NCBI RefSeq assembly: GCF_042849255.1
Contig: NZ_AP026866.1
Location: 620,001-684,000 of the forward strand
Reading direction: 5' to 3'
DNA from: Oceaniferula spumae
GTDB lineage: Bacteria > Verrucomicrobiota > Verrucomicrobiia > Verrucomicrobiales > Akkermansiaceae
DNA length: 64,000 nt
Shown here one piece after another: positions 8,801 to 18,014 of this stretch. The first letter of the stretch is position 1, and the number at the start of each line of letters is the position of its first letter. Both the position numbers and the translations under genes were made by a program. Below the pieces are notes generated by a model. That model saw only the letters and a list, made by a program, of their open reading frames with translations. It was not told the origin of the DNA and did not search any database.

Positions 8801-9540
8801 ACTGCCCTTACCTCCTCAGCCTGGAGGAAAGAGATCGATTGCCCATCGATATTCACCATCAGCTCGCCCTCGTCACTTATTCCTTCGGCCAATCCGGTGA
8901 AAATTTTTCCGTTAGCTTTGAAAGTGATCTGTTTCCCCTCTAAGAAACAAAGCTCACGTAGTCTGCCAACTTGCTGCTCAAATTGATCCGCACAGTCGTT
9001 CACCTCATTTGTGAGTGCTGTCAGTAATTCAGCCAATAATGTCTCTCGCGACCCGAGACGTGGAGTTAGCTCTGAGAGAGAGACCGACTCATCACCCTGC
9101 GGCGAGCCCGTGACATTCAAACCTACTCCGATCACTGCGTAATCACCCTGAGTTTCGACGAGGATGCCACAGCATTTCCTCGCTTCGATCAGCACATCGT
9201 TAGGCCACTTCACCTCAGCTAAGAGTCCGTATTGCTCGCGAAGAACACTACTGATGGCAAGACCGGAAGCTAGCGCCAGTCTACTCCAGTATTTTTTCTC
9301 ATAGCGTGGTTTTATTACGACGGAGAACAACAGCCCGCCGCCTGGCTCACTCATCCACGCTGCGCCTCGTCTACCGCGGCCGGATGTTTGAAAGTCGGTT
9401 AGAACGGCCAAGGGTTCGGCAGGATTACTGCTACACAGACGCAAAGCCTCATCATTCGTGGAGCCAAGCTCTTTGTGGTAGTGCAAACGCCGAGACCAAT
9501 CAGGTGCGATCCGAGCAAACTCCTCGACATCAAACATCAC
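8797..9540 (-). CDS. birA: biotin--[acetyl-CoA-carboxylase] ligase
   Basis: A 247-residue biotin protein ligase that activates biotin as biotinyl-AMP and attaches it to the carrier domain of acetyl-CoA carboxylase. The GSTND start of the catalytic domain, the biotinyl-AMP loop GRGRRGAAW, the KWPNDVLI motif and GVGLNV are visible, followed by a short SH3-like C-terminal domain. There is no N-terminal winged helix, so this is a monofunctional ligase and not a biotin-operon repressor like E. coli BirA. Two ATG codons stand in tandem at the start. smpB lies 8 bp upstream on the same strand, suggesting an rpoZ-smpB-birA transcript. Confidence 0.92.
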   Translation of the reverse strand: MMFDVEEFARIAPDWSRRLHYHKELGSTNDEALRLCSSNPAEPLAVLTDFQTSGRGRRGAAWMSEPGGGLLFSVVIKPRYEKKYWSRLALASGLAISSVLREQYGLLAEVKWPNDVLIEARKCCGILVETQGDYAVIGVGLNVTGSPQGDESVSLSELTPRLGSRETLLAELLTALTNEVNDCADQFEQQVGRLRELCFLEGKQITFKANGKIFTGLAEGISDEGELMVNIDGQSISFLQAEEVRAV

Positions 9541-9548
9541 CTTAAAAT

Positions 9549-10007
9549 CTAACGACGGTTGAAACGTGACATCTCACGTTGAGCCTCACGCAGCTCTGTG
9601 CGCTTTTTAAGGTCTTGGCGCTGGTCGGAATGGCTCTTGCCCTTACCGACACCAATTTCGACTTTTACCCGTCCGCTTTTCCAATACATGCGCAGACAGG
9701 GTAAGGTGCAGCCTTTCTGCGAAGATTCCTCGGAAAGTTTGAGGATCTCTTTTTTGTGAAGCAGTAGTCGGCGTGGTCGTGTGAGCCCGTGCTGGAACCA
9801 CTCACCGGCGGTTTGCCATGGCTGGATGTGGCATCCGTAGAGGAAAGCCTGTCCATTTTCGATCCGTGCGTAGGCATCGGCGATATTCGCCTTCCCCTCA
9901 CGGATCGATTTTACCTCGGTGCCCTTGAGTTCGATTCCGCACTCATAGGTGTCGGAAATATGATAATCGCGGCGGGCTTTCCGGTTGTTGCCAATGTCCG
10001 CACTCAT
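9549..10007 (-). CDS. smpB: SsrA-binding protein SmpB
   Basis: A 152-residue partner of tmRNA in trans-translation: it binds tmRNA and delivers it to ribosomes stalled on broken mRNAs. The sequence carries the family order NRKARRDYHI, ELKGTEVKSIREGKANI, the HIQPW region, RPRRLLLHKKEI and the basic C-terminal tail GKSHSDQRQDLKKR that enters the mRNA channel. Length is normal. It is followed by birA after 8 bp and preceded by rpoZ on the same strand. The tmRNA gene itself is not in the window. Confidence 0.96.
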   Translation of the reverse strand: MSADIGNNRKARRDYHISDTYECGIELKGTEVKSIREGKANIADAYARIENGQAFLYGCHIQPWQTAGEWFQHGLTRPRRLLLHKKEILKLSEESSQKGCTLPCLRMYWKSGRVKVEIGVGKGKSHSDQRQDLKKRTELREAQREMSRFNRR

Positions 10008-10067
10008 GGAGTTGATCAGGGAAGAGTCGTCGGGGCTGGTCAGCCAAGCTGACGCCGAAGCTCCCGT

Positions 10068-10337
10068 TTACTCACCGTCAGCTTTGGCGATAACCACCTT
10101 GCCTTCGATGATTTCAGTCAGAGCAATGTCAGCAGCCCCCATGCTAGGAACAGTATCGATCAGAGGAGAGCGGCCCTGGTTGAGCTGAGCTACACGCTGG
10201 GAAACTACATTCACAAGGATTTGAGGATCTTGGATGATCTCGGCGGCTTTGACAACAAGGTTGCTTTTCATAGATTTTTCGGGAAACCTGGAAGCGGGTT
10301 TGGACTGTTCAAACGGCACTATGTTTGAAGGTTCCAT
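10068..10337 (-). CDS. rpoZ: RNA polymerase omega subunit (Rpb6/RpoZ family)
   Basis: Eighty-nine residues from the ATG at 10337, which has 'ggaa' about ten bases upstream. The C-terminal half NVVSQRVAQLNQGRSPLI followed by DIALTEIIEGKV matches the omega/Rpb6 pattern of a basic helix, a short loop and 'ALxEIxxGK'. The subunit helps fold and hold beta-prime in the polymerase core. The N-terminal ~20 residues are not recognisable, and a second ATG at 10270 (MKSNLVVKAAE) would give a shorter, more conventional protein. A longer frame up to 10436 is unlikely. Position next to smpB fits a housekeeping cluster. Divergence makes the call good but not certain. Confidence 0.75.
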   Translation of the reverse strand: MEPSNIVPFEQSKPASRFPEKSMKSNLVVKAAEIIQDPQILVNVVSQRVAQLNQGRSPLIDTVPSMGAADIALTEIIEGKVVIAKADGE

Positions 10338-10603
10338 GGTCGTTTCCGTAGGTATGATTTGGCTGAAGGTGTGGGAGTGTCTGTAGAAGACACAATGCGG
10401 GACGGAGTGGAAAGCATTTTTTCCTGCTATAATCAAGTCTAATATGTGTTTTACGCAGTATTTTTTGACACTCGGATTACCGTCTTATGGCATTTTTTTT
10501 GCTTTTGAATCATCTTTGTCACTATTTTACACAAGACATCAGCGTAGTCCCCGCACACAATACCTTCACAGCCCGAGCCCCTCGGCCAAAGCAACCCTTT
10601 CTC

Positions 10604-12154
10604 ATGACACCCGCCACTCCGCTTTCACTACAAGCCTCCATTCACATCGGCGCCAGCTCCATATCCATGCTGGTAGTTGAAAACCGACCCGATAACGCGG
10701 GTGGAACTGAATCTCTACCCGGCGACTTTCTGGAACAAACCATTCCCCTCGCCCGCGATATTTTCCAACGAGGAAGCATCCGACGCAGCACCATCGAGCG
10801 CTGTGTCAAAATCCTCAACGGCTATCTCGAAACACTGCGTGAGCTTGGTGCCACCGACGATACGCCGATTCGGGCCGTCGCTACCAATATTCTGATCGAA
10901 GCCAGCAATCACGACGCCTTTTTAAACCGAATCCAGATCGGCTGCGGCATGCAGATCGACACACTGGACGACGGCGAGATGACCCGTCTGATCTATCTGA
11001 AGACGCGCCGTCGTTTGCGTGACACGCCATCGATGAAAAAGCGCACTACGCTGGTGGTCCATGTCGGGCCTGGGAACACTCGTGCTCTGCTTTTCAAGAA
11101 CGGGCGAATTTCTGACTACACCAACTACCGTCTTGGAGTTTACCGGACCAACGAAGCTGTGGCCGGGAACGAACTCAGCGGCACGAACCTCAGCAAGACG
11201 ATCCGGGAGCATATACGCAGCCTGATCAACCAGATCCACCATAACTATAACGAATCGGGAATCGAGGAACTGGTAATCATTGGATACGAAATTCAGCACC
11301 TCGCCCATGTTCTGGCGAAGCCGGGTAAAACCAAAAGCAGTCCGCAAGCCCTGACAGAACTCACCACTCAGGTCAGTGCGATGAGTGAGGAGTCGAGGGT
11401 TAAAAAATTCCAGCTGGATTACACCACGGCTCAAGCCATCGTGCCGGCACTTGAGATCAACCTCGCCATTGCCAAGATTCTGGGGGTGGAAACATTGCGT
11501 CTACCGGGCAGTGACTATGAACGAGGATTACTGCTCGATTTACCCGCTACATTTTCGCTTACCGAGGGGTTTCAGAACGAAGTTTTGAGATCGGCGGAGG
11601 GACTTGCCAAGAAATACAAAGTTCACCGCGCCCACTCCATGCAGGTCGCTCGATTGAGCCAGGCGATTTTCGAATTCACTGCGGATTTACACCAGTTAGA
11701 CGAACACGATGCCTTGCTACTGAGGTGCGCGGCCCTCGTGCATGAGTGCGGAAATTTTGTCAGCGTCCGAGCTCATCACAAACACTCGCACTACATCATC
11801 CTGAACAGCGAAATTTTCGGTCTGGGGCAGCGTGATATTTCCATCATAGCACTAATCGCTCGCTACCACCGCAAGTCCGGCCCTAAGTCAAACCACGCCG
11901 GCTATCGAAGCCTTAACTCCGAGGACCGGATGCGCGTGTCCAAACTTGCCTCCATCCTGCGGGTGTCGGACGCGCTCGACCGCAGTCATTCGAACCGCAT
12001 CGGCAACTTGAAAATCAGAATCCAAAAACAAAAGCTGGTCATCGAACTTGAGGGCATCACCGATGCCTCTGCCGAACGTCTGGCAATGGCTCCTAAGGCC
12101 AATCTTTTCCACGATATTTTCGGCCTTCGGGTCACCCTTGAAGAGGGTGCCTAA
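10604..12154 (+). CDS. Ppx/GppA-type phosphatase with C-terminal HD domain
   Basis: About 516 residues. The N-terminal half has the actin-like ATPase fold of exopolyphosphatase/guanosine pentaphosphate phosphohydrolase (SIHIGASSISMLVVE phosphate-1 region, RAVATNILIEASN, then HVGPGNTRALLF as the phosphate-2 region). The C-terminal third is an HD-type helical domain with HECGNFVSVRAHHKHSHY and RYHRKSGP, as in GppA. It lies 22 bp upstream of ppk1, so the pair probably makes and degrades polyphosphate or links (p)ppGpp to it. Several active-site residues differ from E. coli Ppx (for example the G-D-G-S motif is not exact), so activity is not assured. The ATG at 10604 is preferred over an upstream extension to 10487. 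Confidence 0.8.
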   Translation: MTPATPLSLQASIHIGASSISMLVVENRPDNAGGTESLPGDFLEQTIPLARDIFQRGSIRRSTIERCVKILNGYLETLRELGATDDTPIRAVATNILIEASNHDAFLNRIQIGCGMQIDTLDDGEMTRLIYLKTRRRLRDTPSMKKRTTLVVHVGPGNTRALLFKNGRISDYTNYRLGVYRTNEAVAGNELSGTNLSKTIREHIRSLINQIHHNYNESGIEELVIIGYEIQHLAHVLAKPGKTKSSPQALTELTTQVSAMSEESRVKKFQLDYTTAQAIVPALEINLAIAKILGVETLRLPGSDYERGLLLDLPATFSLTEGFQNEVLRSAEGLAKKYKVHRAHSMQVARLSQAIFEFTADLHQLDEHDALLLRCAALVHECGNFVSVRAHHKHSHYIILNSEIFGLGQRDISIIALIARYHRKSGPKSNHAGYRSLNSEDRMRVSKLASILRVSDALDRSHSNRIGNLKIRIQKQKLVIELEGITDASAERLAMAPKANLFHDIFGLRVTLEEGA

Positions 12155-12176
12155 ATTCTAGATCACAAAAACAATC

Positions 12177-14285
12177 ATGTCATTTATCAACCGCGAAATC
12201 TCCTGGTTGGAGTTCAACCAGAGAGTGTTAGACGAAGCCTTGCGTCCCGACCTGCCACTTCTGGAGCGCCTTAAGTTCCTAGCCATCACTGGCTCTAACA
12301 TGGACGAGTTTTTCCAAGTTCGGGTGGGAGGCTTGCATCTGATGCGTACGGGAGGATCCCGTAAACGCGGCATCTCAGGCCTGACTCCTTCTCAGCAGCT
12401 TGCAGCCATTCGCAAGCGAGCTAGAAAGATGACGGACGATCAATACAAGTTACTGATCGAAGAACTGCTTCCAGCCATGGCTGAAGAGGGATTCGTGCTT
12501 TCATCGTCATCCGATCTAACACCCAACCAACAAGACAGCCTAACCAGAAGATTCAAGAATTCCATCTTCCCGCTGCTCACCCCGCTTGCGTGCAGTGAGG
12601 AGGATGCTCCGCCATCGCTGCCTTCGATGCGTATTATCGTAGCTTGCGAGTTGATCACTGACGGCAGTAAAGAACCCCGTTTGGTACTTATACCGATCCC
12701 TGACACGCTCTCAAGGTTCATCCATATTCCACCCGCCGAAACCGCCAGCCCCAAAAAGCCCGTCGAGAATCTGATTCCCATTGAGGAAGTCATCGCGCTT
12801 TACGCCGGTGAACTGTTTCCGGATGAAAAAGTCCGCGCCACCCTGCCCTTCCGAATCACTCGTAACGGAGACATTGCAGTGCAGGAAGAAGACGCCATCG
12901 ATCTGGCCGGTGAGATGGAGGAGGTTCTGGCAGCTAGAAAAACAAGCAACACGGTGCGCTTGGAATATCCTGAAAAAGGCCCCGTCAGACTGAAAAAAAC
13001 CATCCGCACCATGCTCAAAGCTGGCACCTCGGAGATCTACACCACAGCCGGACCTCTGGCGCTGACCGATTTCATGTCGCTCGCGTTTTCAGCCGGTTAC
13101 GATCACCTGCGCGACGAAGCGTGGGAGCCTCAGCCGTCGTCATCCATTGACCCTGGAGTCTCTATTTTTGAAACTCTCGCAGACCGCGACATCATGCTGA
13201 ATCACCCTTATGAGAGTTTTGAGCCAGTGCTCCGCTTCATCGAAGAAGCTGCCGTTGATCCTGACACTATTGCAATCAAGCAAGTGCTCTACAGAACAGC
13301 CGCCGACTCCCGCATTATCAAAGCTCTACTTCGCGCTGCAGAAAATGGTAAACAAGTGACCGTACTCATCGAACTCAAGGCGCGGTTCGACGAAGCTCGA
13401 AACCTGATGCGCGCCGATGAACTTCAGCGCGCTGGAGTCCAGATCGTTTACGGTGTCAAAGGCCTGAAAACCCATGCCAAAATCGCTCTGGTGATCCGCA
13501 ATGAAGACGGCCAGTTGAAACGCTACGTCCATCTCGGCACAGGCAACTACAATGAGTCGACTTCCAAACTCTACACGGACATCTCCTACCTAACAGCTCG
13601 ACCCGCCTACGGAGCTGATGCCTCGCTTTTCTTCAATGCTGTCACCGGTCGGTCCAAGCTGACTCGGTTCAGCAAACTCGTGCCTGCACCCACCCACATG
13701 AAGCCGCGATTGTTAGAATTAATCGCAGCCGAGGGCAAACGCGCCAAAGCCGGAGAACCAGCGTCAATCACCGCCAAGATAAACTCCCTGCAAGATCAGG
13801 AAATCATCGAAGCCCTCTACCAGGCTTCGGCCGACGGAGTGGATATCAAGCTCAACGTGCGCGGTATTTGCTGCCTAAAAACCGGGAAACGAAAGCACGC
13901 TAAAAACATCCGAGTCGTCTCGGTGATTGATCGTTATCTCGAACACGCCCGCATCATTTCATTCCACCATGGCGGCAGCCCGCTAGTCTTCATCGCCTCT
14001 GCCGATTGGATGACACGCAATCTTGATAAACGCGTGGAACTGATGATTCCAATCGAAGACAAGGACAGTCGCAAACGCTTGCTCAATATCCTGGATGCCG
14101 CATTCAAGGACAACTGCAACGGATTTGAAATCCTCCCCGATGGAAGTTCGCAGCGAATCGAGCGCAGCAAGGGCAAAAAACGTTTCCGTATGCAAGAGCT
14201 TCTACAAGAACAAGCTCGCACTGCAGCGAAGGCCCGAGCGCACGAACGAAGCACCACTTTTGAGCCTCATACCCCAACAGAGTAA
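12177..14285 (+). CDS. ppk1: polyphosphate kinase 1
   Basis: A 702-residue Ppk1, which reversibly polymerises the gamma-phosphate of ATP into inorganic polyphosphate at the membrane. All domains are present: the N domain opening with NREISWLEFNQRVL, the head domain, the C1 domain with HPYESFEPV and the autophosphorylated His in GLKTHAKIAL, LGTGNYNESTS, and the C2 domain with the second His in RIISFHHGGSP. A basic coil ends the protein. The ATG at 12177 has no Shine-Dalgarno. It follows the Ppx/GppA-like gene by 22 bp, and a tRNA-Val begins 75 bp after the stop. Confidence 0.96.
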   Translation: MSFINREISWLEFNQRVLDEALRPDLPLLERLKFLAITGSNMDEFFQVRVGGLHLMRTGGSRKRGISGLTPSQQLAAIRKRARKMTDDQYKLLIEELLPAMAEEGFVLSSSSDLTPNQQDSLTRRFKNSIFPLLTPLACSEEDAPPSLPSMRIIVACELITDGSKEPRLVLIPIPDTLSRFIHIPPAETASPKKPVENLIPIEEVIALYAGELFPDEKVRATLPFRITRNGDIAVQEEDAIDLAGEMEEVLAARKTSNTVRLEYPEKGPVRLKKTIRTMLKAGTSEIYTTAGPLALTDFMSLAFSAGYDHLRDEAWEPQPSSSIDPGVSIFETLADRDIMLNHPYESFEPVLRFIEEAAVDPDTIAIKQVLYRTAADSRIIKALLRAAENGKQVTVLIELKARFDEARNLMRADELQRAGVQIVYGVKGLKTHAKIALVIRNEDGQLKRYVHLGTGNYNESTSKLYTDISYLTARPAYGADASLFFNAVTGRSKLTRFSKLVPAPTHMKPRLLELIAAEGKRAKAGEPASITAKINSLQDQEIIEALYQASADGVDIKLNVRGICCLKTGKRKHAKNIRVVSVIDRYLEHARIISFHHGGSPLVFIASADWMTRNLDKRVELMIPIEDKDSRKRLLNILDAAFKDNCNGFEILPDGSSQRIERSKGKKRFRMQELLQEQARTAAKARAHERSTTFEPHTPTE

Positions 14286-14360
14286 AAAAAGATTTGCCAA
14301 ACCGACAGATTTCGTCCAATAAACGCCCGTCGTCAGCAACAATCCGTTGCCGAACAAAGT

Positions 14361-14435
14361 GCAGGAATAGCTCAGCGGTAGAGCATCTCGTTTACACCGA
14401 GGCGGTCGGGGGTTCAAATCCCTCTTCCTGTACCA
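14361..14435 (+). tRNA. tRNA-Val (anticodon TAC)
   Basis: A 75-nt cloverleaf with an encoded CCA end. The acceptor arms GCAGGAA/TTCCTGT pair (with one G-U), the D arm is GCTC/GAGC, the anticodon stem TCTCG/CGAGG encloses the loop TTTACAC giving anticodon TAC, and the T arm is GGGGG-TTCAAAT-CCCTC. It reads GUA and related valine codons. A terminator follows within 10 bp. Confidence 0.95.
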
Positions 14436-14444
14436 TCTCTTTCT

Positions 14445-14477
14445 AAGGCTCAGATTTATTTCTGAGCCTTTTCTTTT
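14445..14477 (+). terminator. rho-independent terminator after tRNA-Val
   Basis: A perfect 10-bp stem (aaggctcaga at 14445-14454 with tctgagcctt at 14461-14470), a 6-nt loop and a following T-rich run. It ends the tRNA transcript and abuts the stop codon of the convergent gene at 14478. Confidence 0.9.
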
Positions 14478-15812
14478 TCACTCTTCAGGCTGCTCAGCCG
14501 ATGGTTCGAGTTCCTCTTCGTAGTATTCGATAAGTTCGCTTTTGGGGAACTCCTGTCTGAATTTTTCAAGGAACCATTTTGTTTCCTCGGTTTTTTCGAT
14601 CATTATCAAATAGTCCATGACCACCTCATAGCTAAGCTCCGGATCCTTTGACTTTGAAATATATTTGATGACTTGATCAAACTCGGATTGTGGCAGAGCT
14701 GCTGCCAAGCTCGCCAAGCAGCCGGTTGCATTCGGATTGTCTTGGAGGCCTTTGCGTGCGTGTTCGGCCGTATTTTCGAGATCCCCTTTGCCGTAGTAGG
14801 CGTCCGCGACATCCTCATGTAAGCCTGAGTCCCAGCCTAACACCTTGGAATACTCCGCGTAGGACGCGATGGCATCATCCCAGCGTTCCAAACCCGCAAG
14901 ACAGACCCCTTTGTTGTATGCCAAAACTGGCAAGTCAGATTTAATCGACTCCAGAACCTCGACCTGATCCAATGCCGCTTGATATTTTTCCTGAGTCACC
15001 AAGGAGCTGATGAGCAGGATTCTCGTGTAGGACTCAATTTCCGTAGGTAGGCCTTGATATTCCAAAAACTTCAGCACGGGCTCTTCCAAATCGATGAATG
15101 CGCCTATCAAGTCATCCGCGTCTCGTTCTTGAAACTGCCTGACGATCTTCATGAAGTCCTTCGTCCAAAACTCACGTTTTTTTCCTGGGGCTGGAATGAG
15201 CGTTCCTAACATAGTGGAGACCCGGATATTGGAATCAAAGTCCTCGTAGTCGTAAATCACCCAGTTATTTCTTTTATCCTTCAGGAGCCACCAACGCATT
15301 TTGCTATAGACCTCATATTCATCGTCCCAGAGCTTTGTGTATGCAATGAACTCGTTGTCTTTGACTATCTCGATTCTAACGACATCCACGTCGTCATAGG
15401 ACATCAAGCCCGCAGACTGACTCAGGCTGTTTAGCACGCCTTTTTTGAAGCCTTTAATAAAAAGTGCTCGGTGACGGTCTGATTCGAATTCCAACGAGCA
15501 AGCACGTTCAGCGTAATTGAACATCTCCTCCGCCGATATCAGTCGTCCGATCTCTCCTCCGTGACCACTTTGAAATGCTTTCGCCAGTTTGGTGAAATGA
15601 TTCTGAGCGATGTTATGAAACTTTAATTCCTCTCCAGGCTCTGGAGCAGAAACCGGCTCGCTAAATGCGGCCTTCATAGAGAGCTCCCGTTCATGCGCTG
15701 ACTCATCCAAGACCGTCGAGACATTCTTGTCTTTCGTGGCCATGTAAATTCCTCCCAACCCACAAATCACAAGTGGAATGAGTATTAAAAGCAACCAATA
15801 CCTCAGATTCAT
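14478..15812 (-). CDS. membrane-anchored TPR-repeat protein, unknown function
   Basis: A 444-residue protein with one N-terminal hydrophobic segment (residues ~5-24, LLLILIPLVICGLGGIYMAT) that probably anchors it to the inner membrane with the rest in the periplasm. The middle (~80-230) is an unfamiliar alpha+beta region. The C-terminal third (~270-400) has helix pairs of TPR type, for example LAYNKGVCLAGLERWDDAIA followed by DVADAYYGKGDLENTAEHAR. The tail is acidic. No catalytic motif is seen and I do not recognise a named family. It converges on the tRNA-Val terminator. A lipoprotein gene lies 156 bp upstream on the same strand. Confidence 0.7.
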   Translation of the reverse strand: MNLRYWLLLILIPLVICGLGGIYMATKDKNVSTVLDESAHERELSMKAAFSEPVSAPEPGEELKFHNIAQNHFTKLAKAFQSGHGGEIGRLISAEEMFNYAERACSLEFESDRHRALFIKGFKKGVLNSLSQSAGLMSYDDVDVVRIEIVKDNEFIAYTKLWDDEYEVYSKMRWWLLKDKRNNWVIYDYEDFDSNIRVSTMLGTLIPAPGKKREFWTKDFMKIVRQFQERDADDLIGAFIDLEEPVLKFLEYQGLPTEIESYTRILLISSLVTQEKYQAALDQVEVLESIKSDLPVLAYNKGVCLAGLERWDDAIASYAEYSKVLGWDSGLHEDVADAYYGKGDLENTAEHARKGLQDNPNATGCLASLAAALPQSEFDQVIKYISKSKDPELSYEVVMDYLIMIEKTEETKWFLEKFRQEFPKSELIEYYEEELEPSAEQPEE

Positions 15813-15968
15813 ATCTGTTACGATGGCAGCTGCTTCATCGGATCGGCGATCAGAAAATGTGATAATTTTAGAGGCTTCATTTTCATCTCAAGGAATTCAT
15901 TCGCCTCACAGAACGGTCGATTACCACCTCTTGAAAAGCGAAATGTTTTCACCGTCAGAGGACACACT

Positions 15969-16661
15969 TCATTTCCCGAGAGGAAGCAATGGTTCATCAC
16001 CAGTATAGGTTCCTTTCACGCGTTGCTCCACCTCGGTAATATCCATGCCATTACCATCTTTTTCTTGGATGAATTTTTCATCATCGGTCAGCCTAACACA
16101 GAACCGTTTTTCTAATCTATCTTCATAAATGTCGTAACCGCCTCTGGGAATCAGGACACCTACTAAATAGCTACCCGAAGATGTTCCGTTAGGAAGATAG
16201 AGTATCGCATCGTCTGGCAGGCGGCCTTGGATGTTTCTGATGACTTTCGTCCTGCCGTCCTCCTCTCGACGAACTATGAAGACATTGGCAAACACCGACA
16301 CATATGCCAGATCCAAGGCTTCGTCAAAATCAGGAACTACTTGGCCGCTTGACAATGCCTGTAATCTTCTCAATTGCGCGTTAAGTCTCTCATCCTCTTT
16401 CCTTAAATCATCAAGAACGCGCTGTGAATTGATCTCGGGTAGGTGAAAGAAACCGTCATTAGATGCGCTTCCATCTTCACCTGCAGATCCCCCTTTCTCT
16501 TCCTCGGTATCGTTTGAAACAATTTTCGTTCGTTCTGGCTCGGTAAACTCTGTGTCTCCGTCTGTTTCGTGACTAGAGTCCGTCTTTTGTCGTTCGCAAG
16601 CCGCCAAGCTTAACAAGAGCAACAGCACGGGTAGCATTTTCAAGGGGGCATTTTTCATCAT
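15969..16661 (-). CDS. predicted lipoprotein, unknown function
   Basis: Two hundred and thirty residues opening with a lipoprotein signal peptide: hydrophobic LPVLLLLLSL then lipobox LAAC with the acceptor Cys at 22. A low-complexity acidic stretch (~25-65) follows, then a helix (~75-105, DDLRKEDERLNAQLRRLQAL) likely to be coiled coil, then a compact C-terminal domain (~115-225) with FANVFIVRREEDGRTKVI and DDAILYLPNGTSSGSYLVGV. No family is recognised. It is transcribed toward the TPR protein and could share a transcript with it. Confidence 0.6.
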   Translation of the reverse strand: MMKNAPLKMLPVLLLLLSLAACERQKTDSSHETDGDTEFTEPERTKIVSNDTEEEKGGSAGEDGSASNDGFFHLPEINSQRVLDDLRKEDERLNAQLRRLQALSSGQVVPDFDEALDLAYVSVFANVFIVRREEDGRTKVIRNIQGRLPDDAILYLPNGTSSGSYLVGVLIPRGGYDIYEDRLEKRFCVRLTDDEKFIQEKDGNGMDITEVEQRVKGTYTGDEPLLPLGK

Positions 16662-16753
16662 CTTTCTGACTACACGATCACGTAGGAATCAGATTGAGGA
16701 GAAACCTCTTCGATTTCTATAAAGAATGTCGATTTTTTACACCATCCCTCCGA

Positions 16754-17527
16754 TCAAACACCCCAAGTGGCATTTCGGCCACGGGTGTCGATGTGGATGA
16801 AGCTGTTGTAGAGGCCTACACCACCTTTGAAGAACCCTTCGTCGCGGAGTTTGCAGGCCATGTCGAAGGCATATTTGGGTGGGCAGGCATACATCAAATC
16901 CAGCGCGCGATTCTGGGTATGCTGTGAGTATTTGGCGGCTCCCGGACATAACGCGTTGTACTCTGGTGAGCGATATGCTGAGGCCACCGTTTCAAGACGG
17001 ATACCAAGTCGCTCCCTGATTTCATTGGCAACCTTTGAGGTATGCAGCATATTACGCCAAAGTCGCTTTGGCGGAACACCACTGCAGACGCCGGAGCGGT
17101 ATTTGAAATGAGGCTGGATAATTTCCTCTGGGCTCAGGTAAGGCAAGTTCTGTTGGGCAAGGTAATTGCTGTATGTTTTCACTTGCGGCAGATCTGGCAG
17201 TGGTCTCGGTCGATAGATCCGATCCTGCTCGATGACTGGAGCTTTTCGAGGCGGCATCGCTGGCGATAGACCTTCGCCAACCCCTTGCTGAATATTTGCC
17301 CCCAATCGCTCACCTTGGGTGACCAATTGATTCCAGATGTTTGTGAACTGAGTCTTATTTTTCAGTCCCAACCATGATGCCCCAACAGCTCCACTCATAA
17401 GCAGGCTGGAATTTTTAAGAAACGATCTTCGCTTAACTGAAGTGCCGCAGGCTGCAGGCAGCTCGCTTGGATATTCTGTATTGATCGTTCGTAACTCGTT
17501 GATTGTATGTGGGAGGTCGTTCATCAT
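16754..17527 (-). CDS. Tat-exported M15-family peptidase (YcbK/DUF882-like)
   Basis: Two hundred and fifty-seven residues. The N-terminus carries a twin-arginine signal, KRRSFLKNS (residues 32-40) followed by a short hydrophobic stretch, so export as a folded protein is expected. The C-terminal ~120 residues match Peptidase_M15_3: SAYRSPEYN, SQHTQNRALDL with the zinc-binding His and Asp, and YNSFIHIDTRG with the last zinc His. Such proteins act on peptidoglycan peptides in the periplasm. The 40-100 region is linker-like. It ends with TGA at 16754-16756. A divergent small membrane protein gene starts ~130 bp upstream. Confidence 0.8.
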   Translation of the reverse strand: MMNDLPHTINELRTINTEYPSELPAACGTSVKRRSFLKNSSLLMSGAVGASWLGLKNKTQFTNIWNQLVTQGERLGANIQQGVGEGLSPAMPPRKAPVIEQDRIYRPRPLPDLPQVKTYSNYLAQQNLPYLSPEEIIQPHFKYRSGVCSGVPPKRLWRNMLHTSKVANEIRERLGIRLETVASAYRSPEYNALCPGAAKYSQHTQNRALDLMYACPPKYAFDMACKLRDEGFFKGGVGLYNSFIHIDTRGRNATWGV

Positions 17528-17657
17528 GGCTCGTTTAAATCTTTACTAAATTTAAGCGCTCCAAAAAGGAGCAGCCCGACAGCATACCATCAAAAACACT
17601 GATGCGCCAATTGAAACATCATTGTGCTCATCCGTAACTGTTGATAGGGTAACAAAG

Positions 17658-18014
17658 ATGAATCGTCTTCCCCCCGCTTACAGTCCGGAATTCAAACAGC
17701 AGACCGAGGCAACACGTGCGCTCTGGAAATCCGCTTTGATCCCTTTGTTTACCCTCCTGGGCTTCATCATACTTTGGGGAATCATGGCAGCCACGGGCAT
17801 GGATGATCCGAGCGGGCTGCTGACCACCATGCTCTGGGTTCAGGGAATTACCACGCTGATCTGCTGGGTGAGTTTCAGCGTCGTCATTAAAAAGCGACTT
17901 CGTGGCCCATCGATGGTGATCCTGATCATCTTTTTTCCGATCATTCAGATCTGCGTACAGTTCGCGGTATTTTTTGTCGGCTGCTTGGGCGTCATTAATA
18001 CTACCGGCACCTAA
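17658..18014 (+). CDS. small membrane protein, unknown function
   Basis: One hundred and eighteen residues from the ATG at 17658, with three predicted membrane helices (about 24-47, 52-75 and 84-110) and a short basic loop KKRLRGPS between the second and third. No conserved motif or family is recognised. A GTG start at 17622 is possible but adds a non-hydrophobic extension. Its TAA overlaps the stop of the convergent symporter gene by 4 bp. Confidence 0.55.
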   Translation: MNRLPPAYSPEFKQQTEATRALWKSALIPLFTLLGFIILWGIMAATGMDDPSGLLTTMLWVQGITTLICWVSFSVVIKKRLRGPSMVILIIFFPIIQICVQFAVFFVGCLGVINTTGT

